From the NCBI GenBank assembly GCA_019426215.1, contig CM033402.1, forward strand, positions 8,991,246-9,055,245: a DNA stretch of 64,000 nt, written 5' to 3'. The notes below the pieces were generated by a model, which saw only the letters and a list, made by a program, of their open reading frames with translations, searched no databases and was not told the DNA's origin. Shown one piece after another: positions 36,253-48,559 of this stretch. Made by a program: the position numbers and the translations under genes. Origin of the DNA: Buddleja alternifolia. Taxonomy: Eukaryota; Streptophyta; Magnoliopsida; Lamiales; Scrophulariaceae. Position 1 is the stretch's first letter; each line of letters begins with the position of its first letter.

Positions 36253-37407
36253 ATGGCTGAATTCAAGCATTTGGTGCTTGTGAAGTTCAAAGAGGGTGTG
36301 GTGGTGGAAGATGTTTTGAAAGATATGGAAAAGCTTGTTTCAGAAATGGATATTGTCAAATCCTTCGTTTGGTGAGTACTAAAATATTTTACACTTCTCG
36401 TAAATTTATTTTTGAAATAAATTTTAACATCTTAGTCGAAAACTTTTGAAATCGGGTTTTGAAAAACCTGAATTGTACATATTAAGGAAAATTATACTTG
36501 ACATGTAGTTGTATGTGTTTCGAGGCCTCGTTCACCTCCTTTGATACGAATAAAGCCCACATGATTATTTAAATCATTAAAAAATTATGTTGATTAGTTA
36601 GTCTTCGAGCAATCACGTTTACTAAGATCGTATCGGTAATAAGTATACAAATACCAGTATAGATCCATAGCATTGTTTGGTAAACTTGATTATTCAAGAC
36701 CATTGTGTATGGTTTTTCTAAAATAAGCCAAATGATTTTATATCCCAAATTCTTTTACAACTTTGTGTTGGTATATCTCTTTATAATGAGCTTTCGTAGT
36801 TTTTTTTTGGTTACACGATACATGTTATGAATGTTAAATCTAACAAATCATGATCAACTTACAATTATTATAATTAGCTAAGAACTACTATTAAACCTCC
36901 AACAATTTGGGGCCTGAACTCGCTAGTATAGTTAGACTTCAACGGCACCTTAGTTGGTCTCATTCATTCCAAAAGTACACTAGATTAGCCTAAATCAGAT
37001 AAAAATCAATAAATGAAAAGTGAACAATGTCAAGCGAATAAAATAATTAATCACAAGTCAAATGTTTGAACATTTGTAATGTGATAGTTGTGACCAAATC
37101 TGATTTAAAGAACGTACTTCTTATATTATAACATTTGTTTTAAATAAACATAGCCAGATTTAATCTCATAATCTATGACAAATTAATTTTTTTTTTTCGG
37201 TGTGACAGGGGAGAAGATGTTGAAAGCCATGAAATGCTTAGGCAAGGATTTACACATGCTTTCTTAATGACATTTGGGTGCAAGGATGATTATACTACAT
37301 TTGTTACTCATCCTAAGCATGTTGAATTTTCATCCACATTTTCCACTGCAATTGACAAGGCTGTCCTCCTTGATTTCCCACCAATCACTGTCAAATCTCC
37401 TGCTTAA
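36253..37407 (+). CDS. Stress-responsive A/B-barrel (Dabb) domain protein, At5g22580-like
   Basis: Two exons, 36253-36371 and 37209-37407, give 105 aa. The donor is G|GTGAGT and the acceptor ACAG|GGG, and the junction splits a Trp codon. The protein starts MAEFKHLVLVKFKEGVVVED and continues GEDVESHEMLRQGFTHAFLM, then HPKHVEF (residues 74-80), LLDFPP and KSPA. This is the whole length of a single Dabb domain, a small dimeric ferredoxin-like alpha/beta barrel. The pattern closely resembles Arabidopsis At5g22580 as I know it. The family also includes the cannabis olivetolic acid cyclase, but no catalytic role can be claimed here. No lesion is seen, so it is likely a functional cytosolic host gene. 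The intron (837 bp) is AT-rich. Confidence 0.92.
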
Positions 37408-38601
37408 TTAGTTAATTAAAATAATTATTGGGAAATAATAATAATTAGCTAATTAATTAATAGTGAATATTTTATGTGTTGGTGTGTGTTTGTTCATGTG
37501 CTCTTGCACATTTGTATTGCCTTTGCATAATAATAATGTTGTTAAAAATTTTGTGTTTCTCAATGAAAAAAAAAATAATGATTATTTCGATTTTCGAAAT
37601 TTATTATGTCAGAATCACTCCAGAAATTTCTTCTCGGACAAGGAGAATGAGATATATTATATATCGACTTACTGCACCGCTTAATTATTGTCTTTAATGA
37701 TATTAATAATCCCTTTATTTCGATGAGAACTTTTTGTGATGAGATTAATAATAATATATTTGTGGATATATTTTTTAGACTAAAATGAGCTGATGAATGG
37801 ATAATTATATTGGAACGAGGCACCTTTTTGAGACATTACAGTATATCAGTAATATATAAGTATAAAGTTTAAATTATTTTTTTTTTAAACCAAAAAAAAT
37901 AAAGTTTAAATTCTTTTTGACTTTGTTCATGGGATAATTTTAACTTTAATCATTTAGGTGACTAAGTAACAACTTTGTCTGCCACTTGTGACATCTCCTG
38001 AAGATTCTAGTTCAATTATTTAATATTGTCCGAAGCACACAAAATTAAGAATAGCCACCTGGTCACAGTGTGTTACTGATAATATGGATACGTACTACTC
38101 TAGATTGATCAAGATTACTAGAGAATTAAGTAGAGATATTAATTAACAGATGATACGAAACAAATATAATATATTATAAGATGCATAAAAAATTCTAAGA
38201 AATTAATAAAATTGTAGAAAGTATAGTTAAACATGATAATTTTGTCATCCAAAAGAGTTCACTAACAATGATAGTGTGAAAACATTCATTAATGTGTAAT
38301 ACATTTATTAGATCATATTACAAAGTACATCTTCAAAAAAGAAGTGGAAACTTCATTTGTGAAACCACACCCAGAGATTATGATATTATCATAAGTTATA
38401 GTTGTTAGTGTGATGACAATATTATTGTATTGAATATCATCTTATATTATAGTATTATATAATATTATAAGCGATAAATATGAATTCAAGGAATAATATG
38501 TATTGTTCAATTACATATCAGTCGATACTTAATTTGGATCAATGTCACATTAATTAGATTTAAAAAGAGGGCATTCTTTTTTAATTTATACTGAAAATTA
38601 A
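37408..38601. other. Intergenic region downstream of the Dabb gene
   Basis: AT-rich with AATAAT-type words shortly after the stop that could act as polyadenylation signals. The 73-87-codon ORFs here are low complexity and not supported. Confidence 0.5.
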
Positions 38602-38997
38602 GGCTATATATGTTGGGTTATGTTTAATTGGGATGGTATTTTAATGAAAATTATTGGTGAGAAATTGGACACATGCATATTTGATGAGATTGTGATTTGT
38701 TTTATTTTGGGAGTAAGTTTTTTGGTGTTTTTTTATTTTTTTGGTGAGATAGTGTTTGAGTTTTTTTTCCAGAGGGAACAAACGTTAATGTAGCAGTCAA
38801 ATCATAAAACTTTTGTCTGTTAAAACTAGTTAATGATTGAAAGTTAAGAGAGGGGGAAAGGCAAAAGTAGGAGACAATACTTGAGTTGTAGATTTTTTAA
38901 AAAGTAAGATATATTTTACTCAAAATTGTGTTAATCAAATACAATTGAGCCAAAATTTTGGATCAAATTGGATTTGGAAACATATCCAAACATAGCC
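38602..38997. mobile_element. Tourist/Harbinger-type MITE (TSD TAA)
   Basis: It starts GGCTATATATGTTGGG and ends CCAAACATAGCC, imperfect inverted repeats, flanked by TAA on both sides (38599-38601 and 38998-39000). Its second half is homologous, in reverse, to the MITE at 48560-48930 (shared GTAGCAGTCAAATCAT and AACTTTTGTCTG-like words). Hence two members of one family occur in this window, this one more diverged at its left end. Confidence 0.75.
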
Positions 38998-39603
38998 TAA
39001 GTGATTATTATGAGTATCAAAACTACCTCACAACTATTTATGTATGTCAGTAACATTCATGCTACAAATATCCTTGCATTTAACTTGAAACACCATATCT
39101 CAGGCTTCTTACAAGAATTTTGAAAATTGTTGAAGAATATCCAGCTAATAAAAGTGACTTCTTTGTGAATAAAGAATCAATGAATAAGAATAATAACTTG
39201 TAATAGAAGCCGAGTTTTACTGGCGAAGTTGAGCCCCAAGATGCCAGAAGTCTTGAGTGTGACTCACATGCATCAACTATGTGTGGTTTTGTCTCTACCT
39301 TCACAGTGGTTGTTATCTGATTGTAATAGTTATAATTGGTTGTAATGCGTAATAGTTCCCATGTAGATTGCTAGTATTTGATATTCACGATATATCCATA
39401 ACCGAAATATTAAAAAGTTAGAATATTATATTTAAAAGATGCAAAAGGTAGCACAAAAATCACAAAAGAAAAGTAGATTCTCTTTACTGCACTCCATTTC
39501 AACCTTTTCGCTTCATCAAAAACATTTGTGTCTCCACTTCCTTCAAATTTGAATATCAAATATTTAAAACTTCCCCCCAAAAAAAAATAAAAAATCCATT
39601 AAG

Positions 39604-40876
39604 ATGCAGTTGTTGAAGAAATTCCATCTCCTTCAACTGATTTTCATTCTCAATATCATCTTTTTTCCATCTTCTATCTCTCAAGATTTAATCCATTGTG
39701 GAACAATAAGAACAAAATCATCTTACCATAATCAAAACTCTTCAAATCCTTCCCAATTAAGCCAAATCATCCCCTGCAAATCCAATAATTATAAGAGAAG
39801 ATTATTAAAGATGGGGACTAGGGTTTCATTTGATGTTCCTGATCACGTGCCGAATCCGTGCGATCAGTGTGAGAAGCGTGATGGGAACTGCGGGGCTGGA
39901 TTGAGATGCCTTTGCCACCCTAAACTTTGCAGTGAGTTTTTCATTCATTATTTCCAATTCTAATTTATTATTTTATATTATAAAATTCAATTACACGAAC
40001 TTGAGATGGATCGATACAAGTTTAATTTATTTAATATACAAACCAAGCTTAAACATGATTTTTTGTTTAGTAATTTTTGGAGTTCTGCTTGAACTCAATC
40101 GCTATTAGTTAAAAAATGATGAATTATATATAAAAAGATCGAGCTACTCGAGTATGATTCATGTTCAGCTCGATTAAAACTCATCAATTCAATTTTTCAA
40201 GCTCAGCAAACTTTTAAGCAAATTTGAACTTTTCTTTTGGTTACATAAACAAATTTGAATGATATCTTGTTCGACTCGATTCGACTCGTTTATAAGCTTA
40301 TACATATGTACATACCCACTTGAAAACAACCAAATGAAACCAACTGGTTATTATATCATAAGATTATTTCACTTTAAAACATCGTTATTTTTTAATCCCG
40401 ACGGCTCAAAGTTCCATTTGGATTGTTACATAGATACAATAATCCTTTTAGGAACTCAAGGGCAAATAATACAATCAGTCTAATAAATATTGAACTTTGG
40501 CCTTAGTGCTCTTAGTTTGGATCCACGAGTTGAACGTTTCGTCAACTACACATAGTGAAGGTGTAGATATCAATAAAGTGCATTTAGGTTGTGGATTCAA
40601 ATAGACGCTAGGGGAGAAGAATCAAGGCACGAAGTTCGACCCTTATTAATTATTCAGATTGTATTAGGTTATGACATCTCTTTTCGGTACAAAATTATTG
40701 TACCTATATTAAATTGTACCAATGGATTGCGGTATTAGTCTCATTTGACATTAAAATGTTTATGCTTTGCAGAGGATAAGGTGGTTTCGGTTGGAGCAGT
40801 TCTAAAGCCTTATGGTAACATACTTTTTTATATGGTTTTATTCATCATTGTAATGGGATTCTTCCACGAATCTTGA
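39604..40876 (+). CDS. Small secreted, Cys-containing protein with C-terminal TM (WAK-associated-like)
   Basis: Two exons, 39604-39931 and 40773-40876, encode 143 aa. The donor is A|GTGAGT and the acceptor GCAG|AG. Residues 1-26 form a signal peptide rich in Leu, Ile and Phe. A Ser/Asn-rich middle follows, then a compact Cys cluster, PNPCDQCEKRDGNCGAGLRC plus LCHPKLC (Cys 86, 89, 96, 102, 104, 109). Residues 125-141 are a hydrophobic anchor ending HES. The CxxC...C...CxC...C pattern resembles the C-terminal module of wall-associated-kinase-related extracellular proteins (WAK_assoc). At 143 aa it is short for those, so it may be a truncated or separate small family. No stop or frameshift is seen. 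Likely location: plasma membrane, facing the wall. Confidence 0.72.
40120..40290. repeat. Dispersed GAGCTCG/CTCGAG-type repeat inside the intron
   Basis: GATCGAGCTACTCGAG, CAGCTCGATTAAAACTC and TTCGACTCGATTCGACTCG resemble the family seen at 41927-42310 and 1-70. It lies in the intron of the small secreted protein gene. Ends are not determined. Confidence 0.4.
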
Positions 40877-41403
40877 GTCTGTAAACTCAAAAACGTTCAT
40901 GTTCAATTGATACAGTTTTTTATGTGAAATATATACTAGGGAAAGTTACTTTTTTGATGTAGCACCAATCGGGTCGACTATATGGGTTGACCCGAACCGG
41001 GCAATAGAGGTCATATTGCTGTTGTATTCGGTGACGGGTCGAGAAGGGAGTTGGTAGGGACACCTACCCGTCTCAACTTTTCATAAATCTAATTTTAGCA
41101 TTGTAATTTAATTGAATGTCAATTTACCTGCCGATAAAAAAAAAATACTAAGATACTTGGAGGTTCCCATAATCATAATCCATAATTCTAATTCTGCGAC
41201 TACAATTACAATAACATATATTTCAAATTTGGCCCCCAATAAAAATTCTAATAGATCCTTCTTTTTGGCCAAAATATGTATTTTATCCATCCATTATTTG
41301 CATTAAACTAATTTTCTCTCAATTCAAATGTTTTGCAAATTCGATTTATAAGAAACTAAATGTTATTCAAGAAAAACAATGCCGTTGATATCTTTAATTT
41401 GAA

Positions 41404-42765
41404 GGCCAGTGATAATGACAGATCAGATTTCCTCTTGCCAGAGCATATTAATTGAAATCCCTCATTTGCCCTATATAGTCAATGATCCTAAATTAATGTT
41501 TTGTCTCTTCTAATAACTTTCCAATTTTTGACGCAGAGTCTGATGGAAACTTGCTGCTGAGAATCCATTAACATTTTAATGTGGGTCCAATCAATAATTA
41601 TTTTCAATCTTATTTTAAACAATTTATAAATTAGAAATATTATGGTATTCTGTTTGACATTAGATGACTTTTCTAGTATCAACTAAAACTTAAAATTGTT
41701 TTATAATTTGAATATTTATTAACTATTTGTAATTAAATATTGTAATAAAAAATTTGTAAGCAAAATTATGGTCTCTCTCGTTTTACAAGTTTGGAATTAA
41801 ATAATTCTTTCATTAATAAAAGATAAATTTGCAGTTGCAATCATAGTAATTACTTTTTATCTTGTTTTAGACAATTGATTAAATTTCTTAATATGAAAAG
41901 AGAAATTATTTCGTTTCTCGATAGTGCTTGACTCAGACTCGTTTTTGATCGAGCTCGAGCATAGCGAGCTAAGCTTTTTAACAAGCCGAGCTCGAGAGTC
42001 ATCTTGTAAATAAAAATATTTATTTATTTATATTATAGTATATATTATAATATATAATGATGTACTTAACATTTATCATGATATATTTAATAATATATTT
42101 AAAATGTAAAAAATAATATATATATATATATATTTGTACAAATAATATGTAGCATATATACATATTATTTTATTTTATTTTTAAGTTTGAGCTTCAACTC
42201 AGCTCAACTCGGGCTAGAACATTTTTATTCAGGCTCGTCTCACTCAAGTTCGAAATGTTTGGCTTCGAGCTCGACCCGAATCGAGCAATTTGGCCAAACT
42301 CAACTGATCATATGAGGCCCTATGTTATATAAATGTTAAAAATTAAGCTAAATGAGACAAAAATAAATCATTTTTCTGTTTAATGATTTGCTTCTATGTT
42401 TTCAATATAAGTTGTTATTTTACTTCACCGATATTTTGTTTGTTATTACTTTATTTTTTTTTGAGAAATTTATTTTCATGGTATTACAATTTAAAAGAAT
42501 GAAAAGAAACCATAATTGTGATGGTTTCCATTGAAGCACGAACTTTTCTTTTTGGAAGAAGATTGAAAATAATAAATAATTGGGCCCACATAAATTGCTA
42601 ATGGATTCTTAACCGCAAGATTCCATGGAACTCGCCTCTCAATTTCGGAAAGTTATTAGAAGAGTTAAATCAATAATTTAAGATCATTGACCATTGAGGA
42701 CAAATGAGGGATTTTAATTAATATGCTCTGGCAAGAGGATATGTGATCTGGCATTATCACTAGCC
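41404..42765. mobile_element. Non-autonomous MULE with ~230-bp TIRs
   Basis: It starts GGCCAGTGATAATGACAG and ends as the complement of GGCTAGTGATAATGCCAG. The arms (41404-~41630 and ~42530-42765) stay complementary over blocks such as CCTCTTGCCAGAGCATATTA, CCCTCATTTG and TCTTCTAATAACTTTCC. It is flanked by a perfect 9-bp repeat, TAATTTGAA (41395-41403 and 42766-42774). There is no coding capacity; the centre carries another repeat. The TIR sequence is unrelated to the MULE at 207-1701. Confidence 0.87.
41927..42310. repeat. Dispersed GAGCTCGAGC repeat nested in the MULE
   Basis: The two ends carry GATCGAGCTCGAGC / AACAAGCCGAGCTCGAG and GGCTTCGAGCTCGACCCG, roughly inverted around an AT-rich core with (TA)n. 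The same words appear at 1-70 and 40120-40290. It is probably a separate small transposon inserted in, or carried by, the MULE. Confidence 0.45.
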
Positions 42766-43304
42766 TAATTTGAATTGTTAAAGTTGAAGTTACTTGACTT
42801 ATTCTTCAAAATGCTCTTTGCTGGTTCCTTCATGATGCTTGGAGAAGATATGAAATTGGATCAAAAGATTAAACGTACTATGGAATGACACAGAACAAAG
42901 AAAGAAAAGATCGAAGATAACTTATACGATCAATCTTTGTTCTCCAATTGGAGTAGGGAACAATATTCCAGAAATAAGGAAGAAGAAATTTTAACTAAAA
43001 TTTATGAATAAACTTCTTATTATTTCTGCTTTCAACATTGCCTAAATTATATAGGTTGGATCCAATCGATAAGGAAACACTAATAGATAATGACGAATTC
43101 TAAATTACCTCCTAATATAAAGCTGCAAATTAATTTAAATAGTTGCAATAGCTTAACCCAAACCAAAGCAAAGAAACTAAAATTGCTAGTTATTGACCCA
43201 AATAGGTCGGCTATCATATGCGGGCCTATCAATAACAGTGGTTATGGATTCTGATATATAGTATCTTGGAGAGTAATTGCTTAACATTTACTAGTGTGAA
43301 TCTT

Positions 43305-44084
43305 TGTTGAAGAAATAGTAAAATTGAGATTCTGCCCGAGTCGATGACCACTCTTTCTTTAAAATTTTATTTGTACCTTTTATTAGTAGGTGTCAGCAAA
43401 TAAGTCTTCCAAGATAAATCAGACAAACAATATTCAAATAGCAGTATATGAATATACTTGAATACAGCAGATTTGAAGAAAAGAGAAAAATATATTTTTC
43501 AATGTAATAAAGTAATAATTTCGGATTTAGGGTCATATATTTATAGGAAACATGGAGTCACCACTTAAGGGTTGCATTGATTTGGATAGGCTTTGTTGAG
43601 CTAAAGGTTGCACCTTTTCGTTCAAGCTAAAGAGTCATGGCGCCAAGATTAAACTATTTCAGTTTAACATTCAAAATATTAATTTCGGCACTCAAATTGA
43701 ATCAAAATGGTGACTTTTCATACTATAATTAAAATTCTCACCAAAAAGATATGTCACGACCACCGACGGCACACGAGCACACTGGCCACGGCCAGGCCCG
43801 TTCACCCGTCCGACCCGGAAGGGCACTGGCCTTGGTTGCGGCGCGCACAACGCAGTCGCGGTGCCTGGCGGGGTGCGATGCAGTGGACGTGGGTGATTCC
43901 TTTACTCCCTTTGTGCCTATCAATTTAAGTATTCATGGAAGTACATTTATTATATACCTACTTCAACTTCCTTACTTTTCCTATGTGGGATAAAGAACTT
44001 CCTCATAAATGATCCAAACAATTTCTATTTAATTTCTCATTAAACACTTGTTCTACACAAACATTAATCACGAAAATTCCAACA
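43305..44084 (-). repeat. 3' LTR of copia C, with GC-rich extra segment
   Basis: 780 bp against 708 bp for its partner. The difference lies mainly around 43780-43900, a markedly GC-rich stretch (CGGCGCGCACAACGCAGTCG and neighbours). In the other LTR a shorter CATCACTGGTCACGGCGCG segment takes its place. The remainder aligns well. Confidence 0.85.
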
Positions 44085-44118
44085 ATCCCCTCCCCCCCCC
44101 CCCCCCCCCCCCCCCCCC
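44085..44118 (-). other. Polypurine tract of copia C: 27-nt homopolymer
   Basis: On the plus strand, ATCCCCT followed by 27 C (44092-44118) lies directly inside the 3' LTR. On the minus strand this is a G27-A-G4 tract followed by AT and the LTR start TGTTGG. It is where plus-strand DNA synthesis would be primed. Confidence 0.8.
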
Positions 44119-44719
44119 TTAATTTGCAAAATTCCATACAATTTGCAAAATTTCTATTCTAACAGTATTTTGCACTTTAATAAAGGTGTCTTTGGACTTG
44201 AACCTTTACATAGTCTAGCACGTTTAAGGCACTCGAATAGTTTAATAGTAAAATTTTTTAATCAAATATTCATAGTGGATACTAGCACATGTTAGACGTA
44301 CAGTTTACATTCAACTCATTCAACTTTCTCGCACATTAACGGCCTTGTGCAACAATCTCAGGATTAATAAGTGACTTAGACATAAGCTTCCAATCTCGTA
44401 GAAGCGGCCACAATTCCTCACTTACATAGGTGAATCTACTTAAGTGTACTTGTATGAATTACACTTTCCAAAAGGACATAGATTCATTAAGAGACTTAAT
44501 CTCAACCTCTTTTCCATACAAGCATGCACTACCTTGAGATGGCATAGAATGAAATTCTATATGTTAGTGCACTTTCGGTTTTAACTACAAGTGTTTTTCC
44601 ATTAAACCAACTGAATTGGATGCTATCCAAGAATCGGTTGGTTTTCACCCATAGGTTACCTTTTACAAAGCTTTTAAGCCCATATCCTTTGAGGTTTTCC
44701 AAACCACATCCCTTGCAAG

Positions 44720-47700
44720 GCCTTTGGTGATGGGATCAACCAAATTCTCCTTTAACCTAACATATGTTATTGATATGGTACCACTTCCGATACGATCTCG
44801 GACATAACTATGTCATAGACTTATATTTTTAGACTTACAGTTATAAATCTTGTTGTATGCCCGTGCTAATGTAGCTTCATTATCACACAAGATTGAAACA
44901 TTAAGCATTGGTTTAGGCCAAAAAGGAATTTCTATCATTAGGTTCCTAAGCCATTCTCCTTATTTAGCCGTAGCAGCTAAAGCAATGAATTCGGATTCCA
45001 TAGTTGAGTGCGCAATGCACATTTGTTTCTTTGAACCCTAAGAAAGTGCGACTCCACCAAGTGTAAATAACCATCCACTCGTGGACTTGGTTCTATCTGA
45101 ATCAGTAATCCAATTTGCATTCGTGTATTCTTCTAATATCGACAGACGACCTTGATAACTTAATGCATAATTCATTGTGCCTTTCAAGTATCTAAGAACT
45201 CTTGAAATTGCATCCCAATGAACTTTACCCGGATTACTAGTAAATCTACTTAGTATTCCAACAGCAAAAGCGATATCAGGTCTTGTACAATACATTGCGT
45301 ACATAAGACTTCCAATCCCACTAGAATATTCTAATTGTGATATAACAATACCTTCATGCTTCGTTAATTTAACGGAAGGATCAAAAGGTGTACTAGCAGT
45401 CTTACAGTCTATATGATTGAATTTCTTCAATACTTTCTCAATATAGTGAGATTGAGACAATGTAATTTTATCATGTGATCTAGTAATTTTAATTCCTAAA
45501 ATTACATCAGCTTCTCCCATGTCTTTCATGTTGAAACATATAGATAAAAAGGCTTTAATTTCCAATACTATGCTACTATCAATTCCAAAAATTAACAAGT
45601 CACTTACATATAGAAAAATGATCACACATTTTCCATTTTTGCTTTTAGAATAAATACACTTATCAAATTCATTTATTCTAAAGCTATTTTGAACAATCTT
45701 TTGGTCAAATTTCTCATGTCATTGTTTAGGAGCTTGTTTTAAGTCGTACAAAGATTTAATAAGTTTACAAACTTTCTTTTCTTGCCCTTTCAAAACAAAT
45801 TCCTCTGGTTGTTCCATGTAGACTTGCTCATCTAATTCTTCATTTAAAAATGCCACTTTAACATCCATTTGATGTATAACTAAATTATAAATTGAAGCTA
45901 AGGAAATTAGAATTCTAATGGAACTTATTCTTGCTACAGGTGCATAGGTATCAAAGTAGCCTTTGCCTTTCTTTTGTCGATAACCTTTGGCAACAAGTTT
46001 AGCCTTGAACTTGTCAATGAATCCATCAGGTTTAAGCTTACGCTTAAAGATCCATTTGCAACCAATAGGTTTACAACCAAGGGGTAAATTAGATAGCACC
46101 CAAGTTTTACTTAACATGATTGAATCCATTTCATCACTAATAGCTTTTTTCCAGAAAGCTACATCCCTAGATGAAATTGCTTACTTAAAAGTTAAAGGAT
46201 CATGCTCAACATTGTATACTATCGTAGAGGTATTCCTATCACCTTCTACTAGATACATATAGAAATCGGAGCCATAGGACTTAGCAGTTCTTGCTCTTTT
46301 ACTTCTCCTTGGCTCAATAACTTCATTTCCCGTAGATTCATTTACAGAAGTTCCATCAAGCACTTGATTTGAACATGTGTTTTCTTGTGTTCTTTACTAG
46401 ATGATGGAAAAGAATTTTTAAAAAATTTGATATCTCTAGATTCAAGAATTTTATTTTTATCAATGGAATTTGTAGATTCCATAGTAAGAAACTTATATAC
46501 TTTACTTTATAGTGCATATCCAAGAAAGACACATTCAACCGCCTTAAAACCAAGCTTAGGACATTTAGGGTTCGTAAGTCTCACTAATACTTTACAACCC
46601 CACACCTTAAGGTGTCCAAGAGAAGGCTTTTGCTTTGTCCAATATTCATAAGGTAAAATATTAGTTTTCTTATGAGGAATACGGTTAAGTATATAACAAG
46701 TCGTGTTCAAAGCTTCTCCCCAAAAAATGTTCGGCAAACCAGAAGTATTAAGAAGAGTATTAATCATTTCTACTAAAGTTCTATTTTTTCTTTCCGCTAC
46801 GCCATTTTGTTGAGGAATATAAGGGGCCGTCACTTGATGAATAATACCATAACCTTCTAAGAAGTCATTATAGGCCATATATTCACCCCTCTATCCGATC
46901 GAATACTTTTAATCTTACAATCTAGTTGGTTTTCAACCTCAGTCTTATACACGTTGAATTTCTTCGAAGCTTCATCTTGAGTCCTCAACAAATATACGTA
47001 AGCATACTTGGAATAATCATCTATAAATGTTATAAAATATCGTTTTCCACCTCTAGTGAGAATTTCTTCTAATTCACAAATATCATAATGAATTAATTCT
47101 AAAGGACTTAGTTTCTATCTACTTTATGAAAAGGTTTTCTAATTATTTTTGATTTAACACAAATAGAACACTTTTACTACTAGGATTTAATCCTAAATTC
47201 ATCATGCATTTCATACTTCTAGAATTAACATGACCCAGTCGATAATACCGTAAATCAAAAGAATCAACAATATAAACAGAAGAATTAATGTTATTACTCA
47301 AGCTCAGTTTGAACAATCCGTTGGTTACATAGCCTTTTCCAACATATTATCCATTCTTAGTTACATTGATGCTATTAGACTCAAACAACACTTTAAAACC
47401 AAATTTGTTCAACAAACTCACTAACACTAGATTTTTCCTAATGTCCGGGACATGAACTACATCATTAAGAGTGAATTTCTTTCCGGAATATAAGTTAAGC
47501 ACCACTTTTTCTTTACCCGTAACCTTGGATGATGAGAAATTTTCCATATGAAGGCTTTGACCGTCTTCAATTTCCTCATAGGTTTGGAACAAACTTTTAT
47601 TTCTTGCTATGTGTCTTGTTGCACCCAAGTCAATCCGTCACTCAGTATCATCATCAACCATGTTCACTTCAACACCACAGCAGCAAAGTCTTCGTCATTC

Positions 47701-48548
47701 AAAACATTGGCTTGTTCATGTTGCTGTCCTTTTTGCTTAGATTTCTCGTTGCAATCTTTCTTGGGATGACCAGGTTTACCACAACCCCAACAATTCCCTT
47801 TAACAATTTTAGGTTTCTTGTCATTACTGGAATTGCTATTTCAGTCATGTTTTTGTTTCTTTCCCTTATTTCGAGATTTATTTTCAACAATCATAACATT
47901 TGGATTTTTCTTATCAACCTAAATTTTCTCCATATTTCAGGTGTTCTCCTCAATTTGGAGAAACTTGATTAACTCTTGTAAATCCAAAGACTCTTTCTTT
48001 TGTGTCAACTCTTTATGAGTATTTTTCCAAGTCGGAGGCAACTTAGCAATAATGCTAGAGACTTGGAAAGCGTCGTCAAGAGTATGACCCTCGAAAATAA
48101 TTTGGTGAAGAAGTACTTGAAAATCATGAATTTGAACTAGAACAGATTGAGTATCTACCATTCGGAAATCATAAAGTTTACTAACTAGAAAGCGCCTATT
48201 TCCAGCATCATCGATTTTTGTACTTGTTCTCGAATTCTGTCCAAAGTTCCCTCGCCGTTTTGTTCGTTGAAGCTGGCTCGTACACATCATAGAGTGAATT
48301 TGACATAGCATTCAGAATTTGACCCTTGCACATAAAATTGTCTTACTTCCACTTCTGGAATTCCTTCATTTGTGCGACCGTTTCGCCTCGACTTCTACAG
48401 GAGCATCCCGTTAGAGAACATAGCCTATCTTCAATGTCATCAGATAGAAGAACATCTTTGCCTTCCAATGCCTAAAATTGGAACCATCAAACTTCTACAA
48501 TTTTGGAATTCCAAACACCCCGTGACCCCTCACAGAACTCTCGGCCAT
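44720..48548 (-). pseudogene. copia C gag-pol (broken; altered protease and RT motifs)
   Basis: Gag starts at ATG 48548 (MAESSVRGHGVFGIPKL, stop, KFDGSNFRHWKAKMFFYL). A CCHC knuckle (CWGCGKPGHPKKDC, ~47760-47790) follows. The protease reads IDLGATRH where IDSGATRH is normal. Integrase (46507-46878) has APYIPQQNGVAERKNRTL and NTTCYILNRI. RT is in two blocks: 45719-46129 with KPIGCKWIFK and 45038-45625, whose active site reads YVSD instead of YVDD. The RNase H end near 44720 recalls LVDPITKGLARDVVWKTSKG. Stops and frameshifts separate the blocks. Confidence 0.83.
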
Positions 48549-48559
48549 AGAAAAATATA

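Noticed and set aside
37463..37823. 73-87-codon ORFs downstream of the Dabb gene
   Set aside because: Low complexity, overlapping on both strands, and in what is probably the 3' untranslated region.
43751..43993. GC-rich ORFs suggesting bacterial contamination or a transferred gene
   Set aside because: They sit wholly inside the copia C 3' LTR and have no recognisable domain; open frames are expected in GC-rich DNA.
44092..44118. Poly-C run as telomeric repeat or vector artefact
   Set aside because: Its position directly inside the 3' LTR fits a polypurine tract; no telomere unit is present.
47529..47972. 147-codon hydrophobic plus-strand ORF as a membrane protein
   Set aside because: It is antisense to the copia C gag/protease coding region, whose motifs (CCHC, GATRH) read on the minus strand.
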